Part shown: positions 13,100 to 25,313 of the stretch, piece by piece
How the letters are laid out: every line of letters starts with the position of its first letter
Position numbering within the stretch: position 1 is the stretch's first letter
NCBI GenBank assembly: GCA_022749755.1
Contig: CM040442.1
Location: 4,996,457-5,060,456 of the forward strand
Reading direction: 5' to 3'
Length of the DNA: 64,000 nucleotides
Source: Azadirachta indica
Taxonomy: Eukaryota; Streptophyta; Magnoliopsida; Sapindales; Meliaceae
Notes under the pieces: model-generated
Database searches by the model: none
Told to the model about the DNA's origin: nothing
The model's input: the letters and a program-made list of their open reading frames with translations, nothing else
Program-made: the position numbers and the translations under genes

Positions 13100-14880
13100 A
13101 CAACAACTTAAACGGCGTCGTAAACTTCTTTTTTCCCATTTATTTTAGCTTATTATCGTTTTAAAAATAAATAAATAAAGCAATTATTTTTAATCGCCAC
13201 ATCTATAGCAATTGACTAGTCAAAGAATTTGCAGTGACGAGTGTAGGGGTTTGAAAACCCAAATAGATGATTGACCGAAAAAGAAAAATTTAAATAACCA
13301 ATAGTCTTCTTGTTATATTATCTTTAATTACTTGTTCCTAATTTTTTTTCTTTTTATATAAATAATAATATTCTCTTTAGTACTTATGTTCTTCCGAATT
13401 TTACACTAATTTTGTAGATAATTTCAATAAGATCCTCGACTATTGTCGTTTTTACAAGATTAATCATTTTGTGGAATATATACATCAATTTTTGTTTGTT
13501 TCATCCTTATTTACATTTCTTAACCTAGCCAGTAGCTACCATTTGCTATAACCAAGTAGCGACAACGGTTGACAAAATTACAAGAATATTTTTTATCCTA
13601 ATCATAGCTTTTGAGTGTAAATTAAATATAACCTGTATATTACATTGTTTATACCAAATTATAAAAATGATTTGAGATATTAGAGTTGGGTAAGGGGTTG
13701 TTTACTTTTTTAACTGAAGTTTAAATATAATTTTTTAGATGTTTAAGAATTATTTATTTTTTAACTTATGTCTGAAATTTGTTAAAAATATATGAATATA
13801 AAAATGAACAAATGTTTCAATAATTTAATATTTTTATTTTTTTAAAATATTTCTATTTTATTAATTTATTTATTAACAAAAATAAAACCCTAATTAACTA
13901 TTTTTTACTTATTTTTTCTCTATCGTGAGTTTCCTCTATTTATTTTTTTTAATTCTATTTATTTTATATTTTCATTATTGTAATAAATTTATATATTTAT
14001 ATAATTACAACTATATTACAATATGACTTATTATTTTATTTATTTTTATATCATCAATTAGAAATTTTTTTTAAAAAAATATATCAAAACAAATAAATAA
14101 TGTAGATAGTAATATAATTTATTAATTTATTTTATCTGTTATTGTGTTAATATAATTAAAATTATTATAATCAAAATATCAATTTTTGAATTTTTTATTT
14201 TATTAAAACAAACAATTTAATACTTATTTTCAATGTTTTAAAATAAAATATAAATCAAATTTTGGTTAAATTTAAATTTCAGTCATGTTCAGAGTTCAAA
14301 CAAAAAAAAAACATTACGTAATTTTATTTAAATTTTTATATTTACCTCAAATAGTTTTTTTAAATTAATTTATTTAAACATAATTATCAAAACTTTAAAG
14401 TTAAATTAAAAAATAAATACTACTTAAATATCTTAACAACTCAAGCTATATTATATAAATTTATTATTTAAAAAATTTTCAATGACTAAAATCAAATTAT
14501 ATTCATATTTATTCTTCAATAAAACTGTTGAATTTTTTTAATAAATACTTTTAAAGTATTTATTTAATAAAAAAATATAAAATGGTTGAGATTAAGTTTT
14601 ATTTTTAAGTGATGGAAGTATGATACAATAATTATACATTTATGTAATAAAAGATTTAAATATTATTTTTTTGCATAAAAATATAAAAACAAAATTTTTT
14701 CATAAATATAATTTGATCAATTAAAGTTATCAAAAAAAATGCTAAAATATATGGAGCAAGAAATTTTAACACAGTAGAATAGATCAATAGATAGAGGGAC
14801 CGCCATGCTTATTTTATTAAAAATTTATTTTAAAAAACAAATATAAAACCGAGGATCTTAATGAAAATATCGTTCCATGA
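13100..14880. other. AT-rich spacer between the divergent RTEL1 and HSP70-15 promoters
   Basis: From about 13300 the sequence is strongly AT-rich, with many poly-A and poly-T runs and no coding frame. I see no clear transposon ends. A region near 13150-13260, closest to RTEL1, is less AT-rich and may still be promoter. Confidence 0.6.
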
Positions 14881-14896
14881 GTCCAAGTTATGATTA

Positions 14897-14926
14897 GGCC
14901 CAGTCGAAGTCGGGCCCATTAGCCCA
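14897..14926. promoter_or_regulatory. Cluster of three site II (TGGGCY) motifs upstream of HSP70-15
   Basis: GGCCCA at 14897-14902, GGGCCCA at 14912-14918 and AGCCCA at 14921-14926 are inverse forms of TGGGCC or TGGGCT. Site II clusters bind TCP factors and are common in promoters of strongly and constitutively expressed plant genes. They lie just before the inferred HSP70-15 transcription start. Confidence 0.5.
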
Positions 14927-14970
14927 CAAGAAATTTCAATATTCCGCACCCCTTACCAACGTCTCTCGTA

Positions 14971-14984
14971 GATCTTTCTAGAAG
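14971..14984. promoter_or_regulatory. Heat-shock element upstream of HSP70-15
   Basis: GATCTTTCTAGAAG holds a perfect TTC-nn-GAA core (14976-14983) preceded by a two-out-of-three GAn unit in the correct 5-bp phase. This is an imperfect three-unit HSE for heat shock factors. It lies some 340 bp before the inferred 5' UTR intron. Confidence 0.55.
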
Positions 14985-15313
14985 CAATTGAATGTATCCA
15001 GACTTTTCCAGGACCATTTAATTGACTACAACAACAAAAAGAAGAACCTCCAATACTAAAATTAAATTAAAAAAATTGGAAAAAAAACTAAAAAAACAGA
15101 TTTTTTAATTTTAATCAGATCGAAACTCGAAAATTCCACCGAAACCCTTAGGTCTCTAGCCTATTGTGTCTAATAAAAGGCCTCTTCTTTCCTTATAACC
15201 CCGTCGTTTCGTTTTTATTTATTTATTTTGTTTTTGTTTTCTCGCAACATAAAAATACTTCCTCCGAAATTTCCAGAACTACAAACATCCTCCTCTTTCC
15301 TCCCTTTTTAAAG

Positions 15314-16017
15314 GTACGATCGCTAAACCTAGTTTGTCTTAGAACTGCAGCCTTCGAGATTTGAAGTCACTTTCTGTCTCTAAATTTGTAGATCTGCGAC
15401 TCTTTCTCTCTAGATTCAAGCTTGTATGTGAAGATTTTATCTATTGTTTGTGGATTTTACGCTTTATTTATTAGATTCAGTTAGTTTTGTAATTTTTTTG
15501 GATTTTATTGTTGCAGATTCAGTCGTATTAGTTCGCTATTGTTGTTCTTATTTGTTATTTTGTTTATGCGCTGTGCTATTTTGTAAAATCGATTTTTTGT
15601 TAATGCTATTACGTAAATTTGTTCGTTCATATTATATCCAGACGGTAATTTAAAAGTTTGTGCTTGCAGACTCGTCTAGTTCAGGCACATTACCTGTTTT
15701 CTTGGCAATTATATGCCTATATTTTTGCATGCTATTTGATTTGTAAAAATCAATGCGAGAAATGAACTGTTTTATTGGTAGTTCAGCTTTTATGGTTATT
15801 AGAGCTCATTCCATTATTGTTTACTTTTATTTATTTTTGTCCGAGTTGAGAGACTGATATAGCTAGGGATCAGTTTAATTTGTATAATTTGTCATATATT
15901 GAATGGATGTTTGATTTGTGTCTCCATTATTGTAGACTAATTTGGATTTGTTATATAGTTGTCCTTTTTGTCTATAAATTTATTGCTGTCTAAGCCGGTT
16001 GCTGTTTGCTTTTTTAG
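15314..16017 (+). other. Probable 5' UTR intron of HSP70-15
   Basis: A donor at AAAG|GTACGATC and an acceptor at TTTTTAG|GAGCCGG, ending 36 nt before the ATG, frame a T-rich, intron-like stretch. Leader introns are common in plant chaperone genes and often raise expression. Not proven without transcripts. Confidence 0.55.
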
Positions 16018-16053
16018 GAGCCGGCCAATTTAGTTTGTTAAATATTGGCAAAG

Positions 16054-19000
16054 ATGAGCGTGGTTGGTTTTGATTTGGGCAATGAGAGCAGCATTGTTGC
16101 TGTTGCAAGGCAAAGGGGTATCGATGTTGTGCTTAATGATGAATCAAAGCGTGAGACTCCATCAATTGTGTGCTTTGGTGACAAGCAGCGATTCATTGGG
16201 ACGGCAGGGGCTGCATCATCTACAATGAACCCCAAAAATTCGATCTCTCAGGTTAAGCGGCTGATTGGGCGACAGTTCTCCGATCCTGAGTTGCAAAGGG
16301 ATTTGAAATCATTGCCCTTCAATGTAACTGAAGGTCCTGATGGATACCCTTTAATTCACGCACGATATTTGGGTGAGACAAGAGCTTTTACTCCAACCCA
16401 AGTTATGGGAATGCTGCTCTCAAATTTAAAGAGCATTGCTGAGAAGAATTTGAATGCAGCAGTGGTGGACTGCTGTATTGGCATTCCTGTTTATTTCACT
16501 GATCTACAAAGAAGAGCTGTTTTAGATGCAGCTACAATAGCAGGCTTGCATCCTCTTCGCCTGATTCATGAAACTACAGCCACTGCATTGGCTTATGGTA
16601 TCTATAAGACAGATTTACCTGAAAATGAACAACTGAATGTTGCCTTTGTTGACATTGGGCATTCAAGCTTGCAAGTTTGTATAGCTGGTTTCAAGAAGGG
16701 TCAACTTAAGATATTGGGTCATTCATTTGACCGATCTCTGGGTGGTAGAGATTTTGATGAGGTTCTATTCCAGCATTTTGCAGCCAAGTTCAAGGAAGAG
16801 TACAAGATTGATGTTTTCCAAAATGCAAGGGCTTGCATTAGGTTAAGAGTTGCCTGTGAGAAACTGAAAAAGGTTCTTAGTGCTAATCCCGAGGCACCTT
16901 TGAATATTGAATGCTTAATGGATGAGAAGGATGTGAGAGGTTTCATTAAGAGAGAGGAGTTTGAACAAATTAGTGCTCCAATCTTGGAACGTGTAAAGAG
17001 GCCTTTGGAAAAAGCTCTGGCGGAAACAGGGCTTTCAGTTGAGAATATTCACACGGTTGAGGTTATTGGTTCTGCCTCTCGTATACCTGCTATTGTGAGG
17101 ATTCTTACAGAATTCTTTGGAAAAGAGCCCAGACGCACTATGAATGCAAGTGAGTGTGTGGCAAGGGGGTGTGCTTTGCAGTGCGCAATCCTTAGCCCTA
17201 CATTCAAAGTGCGAGAGTTTCAGGTAAAAGCTTACCTCTAAATCATCTGTTTGGGACCTTTTTTTTCCTTTTTATTTTGTTGGGGTGATGTATAGTCTTC
17301 TGAGTTTGCTTTGGCAACACTGTTTTTATGTGGATGTGTGGTTGTAATCATTGGACTATATACCTTTGGTGGTTGTCACTTGCTGCTGCTTTTGTTTGTC
17401 TAATGGAATGTGGGGTAACACTTATTTCCCTGTGGTGAAGGTCAATGAGAGCTTCCCGTTCTCAATTTCTTTGTCATGGAAAGGTTCTGCTCCTGAAGCT
17501 CAAAATGAAACAGTCGATAATCAGCAAGGCACTATTGTTTTCCATAAAGGAAATCCTGTACCCAATCTTAAGGCTGTGACGATCTATATGTCAGGCACAT
17601 TCACTGTTGATGTGCAATATGCTGATGTAAGCGAATTGCAGGCACCTGCTAAGATCAGTACTTACACGGTTAGTAATCAACCATTGTTGTGTTTGATCTC
17701 TTGGCTTGAAGGTAGTATGTTGGTTCATTTTTTTTTTCTCTGTTGTATTAACAATTCAAAAAATTTTCTTCTGGGCAGATTGGTCCTTTCCAATCTACAA
17801 AAAGTGAGCGGGCAAAAGTGAAGGTTAAAGTTCGTCTGAATTTGCATGGGATTGTGTCTATTGAATCAGCAACTGTAAGTTTTTGGAAACATTCTGAATG
17901 AGCTGCAAGTGGTGGGTTTGCTATTTGAGGTCTCACGTTAATCATATTTTGAAATTTGTCTTTAGCTCTTGGAGGAAGAAGAAGTAGAAGTTCCAGTTGC
18001 AAAGGAGCCTGAAAAAGAAGCTGCTAACATGGAAACGGACGAGGCATCCAATGATGCTGCTCCCCCTAGTTCCAATGAGACTGATGTAAATATGCAGGAT
18101 GCTAAGGGTAGTGCTGATGCCCCAGGTGCTGAAAATGGTGTTCCTGAGTCAGGTGACAAGGCTGTCCAAATGGAAACTGAAAAGGTAGATGTTGGCTGCA
18201 TTTAATGAGTGTTTATCGAGAGTCCTTTTGGATCTTTTCCTTTTGTTTGTGACGATGAATTAAACTGGATCATTGTTGATTACTTCTTTTCCATTTGTGA
18301 ATGTGTCCATTTTATTAAGCCATGCCACATGTGCTTGTGATATTGGAAACCAATGTATCAGGTTTTTTCCTCTGTAGTATGTATTTGGAATCTGACATCT
18401 AGATATGAGATTTGGGACTCAATGTTGATCAGCTGCCAGATGGAGGACTGATGTGTGAAAATATAGGGAGCCCTCAGTCCCTCATATATATTATGGAGGG
18501 TAACTGATATTTATGAATTTCTAAATTCACTAAGTCATTATCTGACGTGAGATCCTGCATTTGGACTTTCATGTTCTCTTTATTGGCAGTTTTGATGAGA
18601 CTTCTTTTCTAGTTATACTGCACTCCAGGCCTCCATATTTGATGGATTTGCCTACAAATTTTTTGTTATGTAGATGCATAGAAGTAGAGTAACTTCTCCT
18701 TTAAGCACTGTTTGCTAATAAGATACAAGGTGGCAACCTGGCTTCTAATTCTGTGCTTATTTGGGAGACTCCGCTTCATGGTTGACAATTGTATGAACTT
18801 CCTTTGGGTACAGGCTCCTAAGAAGAAGGTGAGAAAAACAAATATTCCTGTATCGGAGTTAGTTTATGGTGGAATGCTGCCAGTGGATGTGCAAAAGGCT
18901 GTGGAGAAGGAGTTTGAAATGGCTTTGCAAGATCGAGTCATGGAAGAAACGAAGGACCGGAAAAATGCTGTTGAGGCCTATGTCTATGACATGAGGAATA

Positions 19001-20049
19001 AGGTAAAATGATGTTTGATTATATGATAATGAAAAATTCTAGTCTTACACCTGAGTTAATATTTTCCTTTTGTCTCCAGCTTTGTGACAAATATCAGGAA
19101 TTTGTTACTGACTCAGAGAGGGAACAGTTCACCACCAGACTTCAGGAAGTGGAAGATTGGTTGTATGAGGATGGTGAGGATGAAACCAGAGGTGTTTACA
19201 TAGCTAAACTTGAAGAGCTCAAAAAGGTAATGTTTTATTAATTGTTGTGTACTTCGTTGTTTCTATGATTTGCTGCAAAGTAAGTGGGCATATGAGCTGT
19301 ATGTTTAACTTGGGTCGGAAAATTTCAGCAAGGTGATCCCATAGAGGAGCGGTACAAGGAGTTCACAGATAGGAGTTCTGTGATCGATCAACTTGCTTAC
19401 TGCATCAACAGCTATCGGGATGTGGCTATGTCAAATGATCCTAAATTCGATCACATTGACTTGGCTGAAAAACAGAAGGTAATAAGCTTGTCTTACCTTT
19501 TCTGTAGACAGGCATTTCCTTTTTTCCTCTCTGTCTTCTACTTTAATGTTGTAATATTGTCTCTCAATATATTGTAGGTTCTGAATGAGTGTGTCGAGGC
19601 AGAAGCCTGGCTGAGAGAGAAAAAGCAGCAGCAGGATTCTCTCCCCAAATATGCTGCTCCTGTCCTCTTGTTGGTTGATCTGAGGAAGAAGGCTGAAGCT
19701 CTTGACAGGTAACACTTCCAGTTTTATTGTCACAAAACTGAGATGATGATTGGTGGATGTCACATCCTGTTACTCATGGGGTCTACTTAATAATTGTTCA
19801 AGGTGCTGAAATGTGGAATTTTCTCTTCACAGGTTTTGCAGGCCGATAATGACGAAACCAAAGCCGGCCAAACCAGCAACCCCCGAGACACCGGCAACTC
19901 CACCTCCGCAGGGAGGTGAACCCCAACCTCAAGCGGGGGATGCTAACACCAGCCAAAATGAGAATGCTGCTGCACCAAATGCCAGCGGTGAAGCACCACC
20001 AGCTTCTGGAGAACCTATGGAGACTGACAAGTCTGAGGCAGCTGCGTAA
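16054..20049 (+). CDS. HSP70-15: Heat shock 70 kDa protein 15-like (Hsp110/SSE class chaperone)
   Basis: Nine exons give 848 residues: 16054-17223, 17441-17668, 17779-17874, 17966-18184, 18814-19002, 19080-19226, 19329-19478, 19578-19708 and 19833-20049. The chosen ATG gives MSVVGFDLGNESSIVAVARQ, the family start; the upstream in-frame TTG is ignored. Exon 1 alone encodes the actin-like nucleotide-binding domain (1-390), with the phosphate loop DLGNES, IHETTATALAYG and VIGSASRIPAI. The substrate-binding beta domain follows, then a long acidic linker (LEEEEVEVP to QMETEK), helical repeats (KDRKNAVEAYVYDMRNK, EVEDWLYEDGEDE) and a Pro/Ala/Glu-rich tail ending EPMETDKSEAAA. Known role: cytosolic nucleotide exchange factor and holdase for Hsp70, involved in heat tolerance. 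Arabidopsis paralogues HSP70-14 and HSP70-15 are about 831 aa. It has no EEVD end, as expected for this class. Confidence 0.97.
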
Positions 20050-21182
20050 ATTAAGTAGAGTGGTTTTCCCTATGTATAAGTACTATTTTCATGAGCCTGA
20101 GACTCAGACAGAACTCTTCGGTGGGGGGCTGATTCTGGAGGGGCGGGGTTGTTTGTTCACTTCTTTCAATCCTACCTGTATTTGCCTTTCGCTGTGTTTT
20201 GGTCTGCCGAATTTTATTGCTGCTAAAGCGTCTGGTCTCTAGATTTTTTCTTCTTATATAATTGGTTTCTAAAAGAGAAAAATTTGAACTGTGAAGGGTT
20301 TTCTCTCCCACACCTTTCTCTGGGCGAGATATGGACTTGCTTTATAAGACTGTTTTACCTTTCCTTTTCTTTTTCTTTTTCCCTGTTAACCATACTAAGC
20401 ATATGCCACGGTCCATTATTTGCTGGATTCTGTCAGTTATAAGAATTAAGGCTGGTTTCAATTTTTGTGTGCTTTTAAAAGCATCTCTCTTTCTCGTTTA
20501 ATCTTTGTTTGACTTGACGATCCTTATGATTTGCCAAAGTCTTCTGGCGACGAACGTGGTTCCACTTCGCCAGGGAATGGTTAGGGACTAGTGGTTCTCC
20601 TCTTGCACCTTTTTCATTTCTGCGCTATTAAAAGCTCCTGGCAAGTGCAAATCAATACAATAAATTGTCCGATATCTGCGATGGATATTGACATTGTAGC
20701 TGGAAAATAACAAATATGTGCTAATGTGGATAAGTGAAATCAAAATCTGAACTGAAATTTGTTATTTTGAAGGAATAATCTGAAGCTACAGAGGAGCTGC
20801 TGCGATTTGTATAACATGTTTTAGGGAAATAATATCAAACTTGTAATGGGTATTAATATATTCCATACGTCACTAAATAAGTTTAATAAAAGCGGTCTCA
20901 TTTACTAGTGCAACACCCATGCCCCCCGCAGTCTACTATCGTTAAAATAGCGTTCTTCTCGATTCCGAACAAGAATCGTCCGAAATTTCTGGTTTTTTTT
21001 TTTCTTTTTCTCTATTTTGGGAAAATTGGCCAAGCTTTCGTTTCCGAAAAAACCTCGACGGAGCTACAACTTCATAAGTTTTCTCGGCTGTCAATATTTT
21101 AGCTAATTATTTGCTCTGAAATGAGTAGGGCGAGTAGCATTTCTCTTTATGGTAGTTTGATTTGATACGATCGGTCCAAAAG
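20050..21182. other. Intergenic: HSP70-15 3' UTR and PPR promoter
   Basis: The first 300 bases or so are T-rich HSP70-15 trailer. The rest, to 21182, is the leader and promoter of the PPR gene. I see no further gene and no clear TATA box. Confidence 0.6.
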
Positions 21183-23675
21183 ATGGTTGTGGGATCAGTT
21201 GCTTCGAAGCGGTCAATATCAACTTGGTCTCATCTCTGTCAGAGAATTAAACAAACAGGTAATGTTTATTGTTCATTATTGTGAAAGGAGATTACCTGAA
21301 AGAGCCTGGAAAATGTAAATGTCGAATATCCTGCAGCTGGGTTTCTTTTTACACTGCAACGTGTTCTTTACTTGTATTCTTCTCTGACTTTTTGATTCTC
21401 TGTCGTCCAATTGAGATAAGCCATAAACGAACTTGGAAACAAAAGTAAATGAAACTAGAAACACTGAGATGGAAATGAGCGGGAGGGCACGACTCACTTT
21501 GTTTATTTGTTGCCACATCTGGTACAAGCTGAACGAATTAATTGACATCCCGCTCCTTCATTTAAGCTTTCTCTCAAATGGTTTAGGTTTTTGGTCTCAG
21601 AAAAGTTAGTTTTTTTCCTGTAACCTACAATCTAGATAGCTATTTACTCAACAATACTGGTTATCTCCATGACAGTTTTCCTTGATTTCTTTTGTTGTTT
21701 CCATGTTGGCATATTTTTACTTGAATTTGATTGATATGCAGTTTAAGCAGCGTGTGGGTAAGATGAGAAAGAAAGAATCCAAAAGAAACATTTTTGTGCT
21801 TGTTCTCTTATTAATTTTATTTGATTTAACTTTGCAGAAGATCAGATAGTGCAAATGTTCCAGTTGCCTGGTCCAAAAGATGAAATGCAAAACTTCCCTA
21901 TGGCTCGGAGTACACTAAGGAAGGACCGTTCAGCCAGGAAATTGGATGAGAGATTTATAAGGATTTTGAGAATTTTTAAGTGGGGTCCTGATGCTGAAAA
22001 GGCTTTAGAAGTGCTAAAGCTGAGAGTAGATCACCGGTTGGTTCATCAAGTTCTTAATATAGATGTTGAGATAAATGTTAAACTCCAGTTTTTCAAGTGG
22101 GCTGGGAAAAGAAGGAACTTTGAGCATGATTCTACCACCTACATGGCGTTAATTCGTTGTTTGGATGATGATAGGATGGTTGGTGAAATGTGGAAAACAA
22201 TTCAAGATATGGTTAGGAGTCCATACGCTATTGATCCATCTGAGTTGTCTGAAATTGTGAAAATCTTGGGCAAGGCTAAGATGGTGCATAAAGCACTATC
22301 TATCTTTTACCAGATCAAGGGCCGCAAATGCAAACCAACAGCAAACACTTACAATTCTATGATATTGATGTTGATGCAAGAAGGGCAATATGGAAAGATC
22401 CACGAGCTTTACAATGAGATGTGCAATGATGGTAACTGTTTTCCAGACACAGTAACATACAGTGCACTAATATCGGCATTTGCGAAATTGGGTCGTGATG
22501 ATTCTGCCATCAGGTTGTTCGATGAGATGAAAGAAAATGCCTTACAGCCCACTGCAAAGATATATACAACTTTATTAAGTATATATTTCAAGTTGGGCAG
22601 GGTTGATAAAGCTCTAGGTGTAGTCCAGGAGATGAAAGGGAAGGGTTGCACCCTAACTGTCTATACTTACACAGAATTGATAAAGGGGCTCGGTAGAGCT
22701 GGGAAGGTTGAAGATGCCTACAGTACATTCATGAATATGCTGAAAGAAGGCTGCAAGCCTGATGTTGTGCTAATAAACAATTTGATTAACATTTTGGGCA
22801 AAGCTGGTTGTTTGGAAGATGCACTTAAACTCTTTAAGGAAATGGAATCTTTGCAGTGTGCACCAAATGTGGTGACATATAACACCATAATTAAAGCTTT
22901 ATTTGAATCCAAAGCCTCAGCCTCCGAAGCATCTACGTGGTTTGAGAAGATGAAGGCAAATGGTGTTGTTCCTAGCCCATTCACGTACTCAATTCTTATT
23001 GATGGCTTTTGCAAAACTAACAGAGTTGAGAAGGCTTTGTTGCTTCTCGAAGAGATGGATGAAAAGGGTTTTCCTCCTTGTCCAGCTGCCTATTGTAGCC
23101 TTATCAACACTCTTGGAAAGGCAAAAAGGTATGAAGCGGCAAATGAGTTATTTCAGGAAATGAAGGAGAACTGTGGACGTTCAACTGCTCGGGTGTATGC
23201 TGTGATGATCAAACATTTTGGGAAGTGTGGCCGTCTTAGTGAGGCCGTGGATCTTTTTAATGAAATGAAGAAACTTGGGTGCAGACCCGATGTTTATGCT
23301 TATAATGCACTCATGTCAGGAATGGTAAGGGCCGGCATGGTTGACGAAGCTTATTCGTTGCTTAGAAACATGGAAGAAAATGGTTGTGTTCCAGATGTAA
23401 ACTCACATAACATAATACTTAATGGCTTGGCAAGGACCGGTGGTCCAAGGCGGGCTATTGAAATGTTTACAAAGATGCAGAATTCTGAGATTAAGCCGGA
23501 TGCAATTTCTTACAACACTGTTCTTGGTTGTCTCAGTCGAGCGGGTATGTTTGAGGAGGCTGCAAGACTGATGAAGGAGATGAATGCAAAAGGTTTTGAA
23601 TATGATCGGATCACTTACTCATCAATACTTGAGGCGGTTGGTAAGGTCGATGAAGTTTGTAATCCTACCGTGTAA
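21183..23675 (+). CDS. P-class pentatricopeptide repeat protein, At3g16010-like
   Basis: Two exons, 21183-21258 and 21838-23675, join in phase to 637 residues. Exon 1 supplies MVVGSVASKRSISTWSHLCQ, a basic, Ser-rich start that could be an organelle targeting peptide; the junction then reads QRIKQTEDQIVQMF, matching the family. The body carries the pre-repeat block FIRILRIFKWGPDAEKALEVL, followed by roughly a dozen 35-residue repeats with the usual signatures (TYNSMI, TYSALISAF, YTELIKGLGRAGKVEDA, TYSILIDGFCKTNRVEKALL, YNALMSGMVRAGMVDEA). No E, DYW or SMR domain follows, so it is a pure P-class protein. Known family role: sequence-specific RNA binding in mitochondria or plastids for stability, splicing or translation. 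The target RNA cannot be read from the sequence. Orthology to At3g16010 fits the neighbouring genes. Confidence 0.94.
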
Positions 23676-25313
23676 CAGGGCTTGCTATGATACAATGCAC
23701 CCTAGGTTTATTGACATGAACAATGCAACTGTTTTGGGAAGGTGGGTTGGCAAATCAAGATTGTTGGAATGTGTGGAATCTTAAAGGTCACTCTAAGAGG
23801 GTTTGCTCCATGGTGATTTGCCGGCCTTAAATGAACCAAAAAATTTCTTTATCTCCAACTTATAAGGGAAGCATGATAAGCAGAGTACTCTTCAAACCTC
23901 ATTTGATGGGTAGATTTTGGTAAGAAGGAAACTCTTTGTGTGCGCGTGGGCCTTGTATTTCCTCAAGATATCGATGAAGTATTTTTAACAAAATTATGCC
24001 AGAGAAACATCTCACCACAATTGTATATAAATCGTCTCATCTGCAGCTGAAAATGCACCCAACTGCTGGAAGCGTTCAAGCTTCATTTAACTCCACGTCT
24101 TTAACAGGGCCGAAGATACCAAGCTGCAAATATCATTTGGCATTTGAACAAATAGGAGGTTGACACTTGCAGGAGAGACCACCTTGACTGGAAAGTATTC
24201 AATCAAGAAATTGTAGTTATTCTCCTTCCCCTCAAGATATTTGCAAACTGGGTAAAGTAAATGGAATATTTCTCATTCTACTGAAAGATATTACAAGTGC
24301 AATTTTGGAAGACCAGATACAAGTTCTTTTGGCGTGGAAAGCATAGTGTTTAGTCGTTTTACGGAATTACTGTAAAGGATCCTGTATGAGAAGTAAATGA
24401 CAAATGCACTTTTTAAGACTTTCTTTGAATTGACGTTTATCATTGTTTTCATGAGATTGAAATACATACACAAACTTATAAAGAACTTCTTTCTAGCTCT
24501 TGTGCCGGAAAATTCTGTGGGAAATGTTTCTTTAATTGAGAGGTGAATGTTTTGTGAAACACAACCTATCCTTCAATCTCTAACCTTTGGTATTATTGTA
24601 GGATATCTTATTGTTGAATCAATTAGTACCCACAACCGAAAGTCATTAACAGTTTTTGATATAATCCATCATATGAGATTCTGATCTTATGTGAATGAAG
24701 TTGAAAGATCACTTAAAATTGTTTGAGAGGTGGCTTTCTGAACCACATGGAACATATTCCATACTGCAAATGGCAGAACAATAAGAATTGTCAATTCATT
24801 GAATCTATTCAGGAAACATACACGACACTTCCACCAAAAAGAAGTACGCTCATTCCATTTGTAACAGCAAATGCTCATTTGGTGCAGCAAACAAGTTTAT
24901 ATATCTGACATAAGTAATTTCACGCAGTGAGGATTTCTTCCTGACTACACATTTTATGCAGCAAGTTAACATCATTGGCTCGAAACCTGCTCGATCCCAA
25001 ATCAGAATCAGGAGGCCCTAACAAGATAAGGAAACACAAACTACTTTATCATGCAACAGAAAATTAGAAGTTATCGACGTTGGTAGAATTCACAAGCAGC
25101 ATTGTGGAAGAATGAAACAGTGATAGTGATTATAGAGCAATCACTGTCTCTAAATTGAGATATTTGTTCACGTATAACTGATACAACATCTCCAGGCTTA
25201 TTATTGCCTCACAATTTAAAGCAGGAGAGGTGGAAAGGTCTCCAGAATTATACAACAGTTAAGATTTAATATGCTTTTGTGATATTACAGGTAGCCAATA
25301 AGGTCTACATGCA
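23676..25313. other. Convergent intergenic stretch between PPR and trihelix genes
   Basis: This contains the 3' UTRs of both genes and no supportable coding frame. Short frames here lack family resemblance. No repeat or RNA gene was recognised. Confidence 0.6.
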
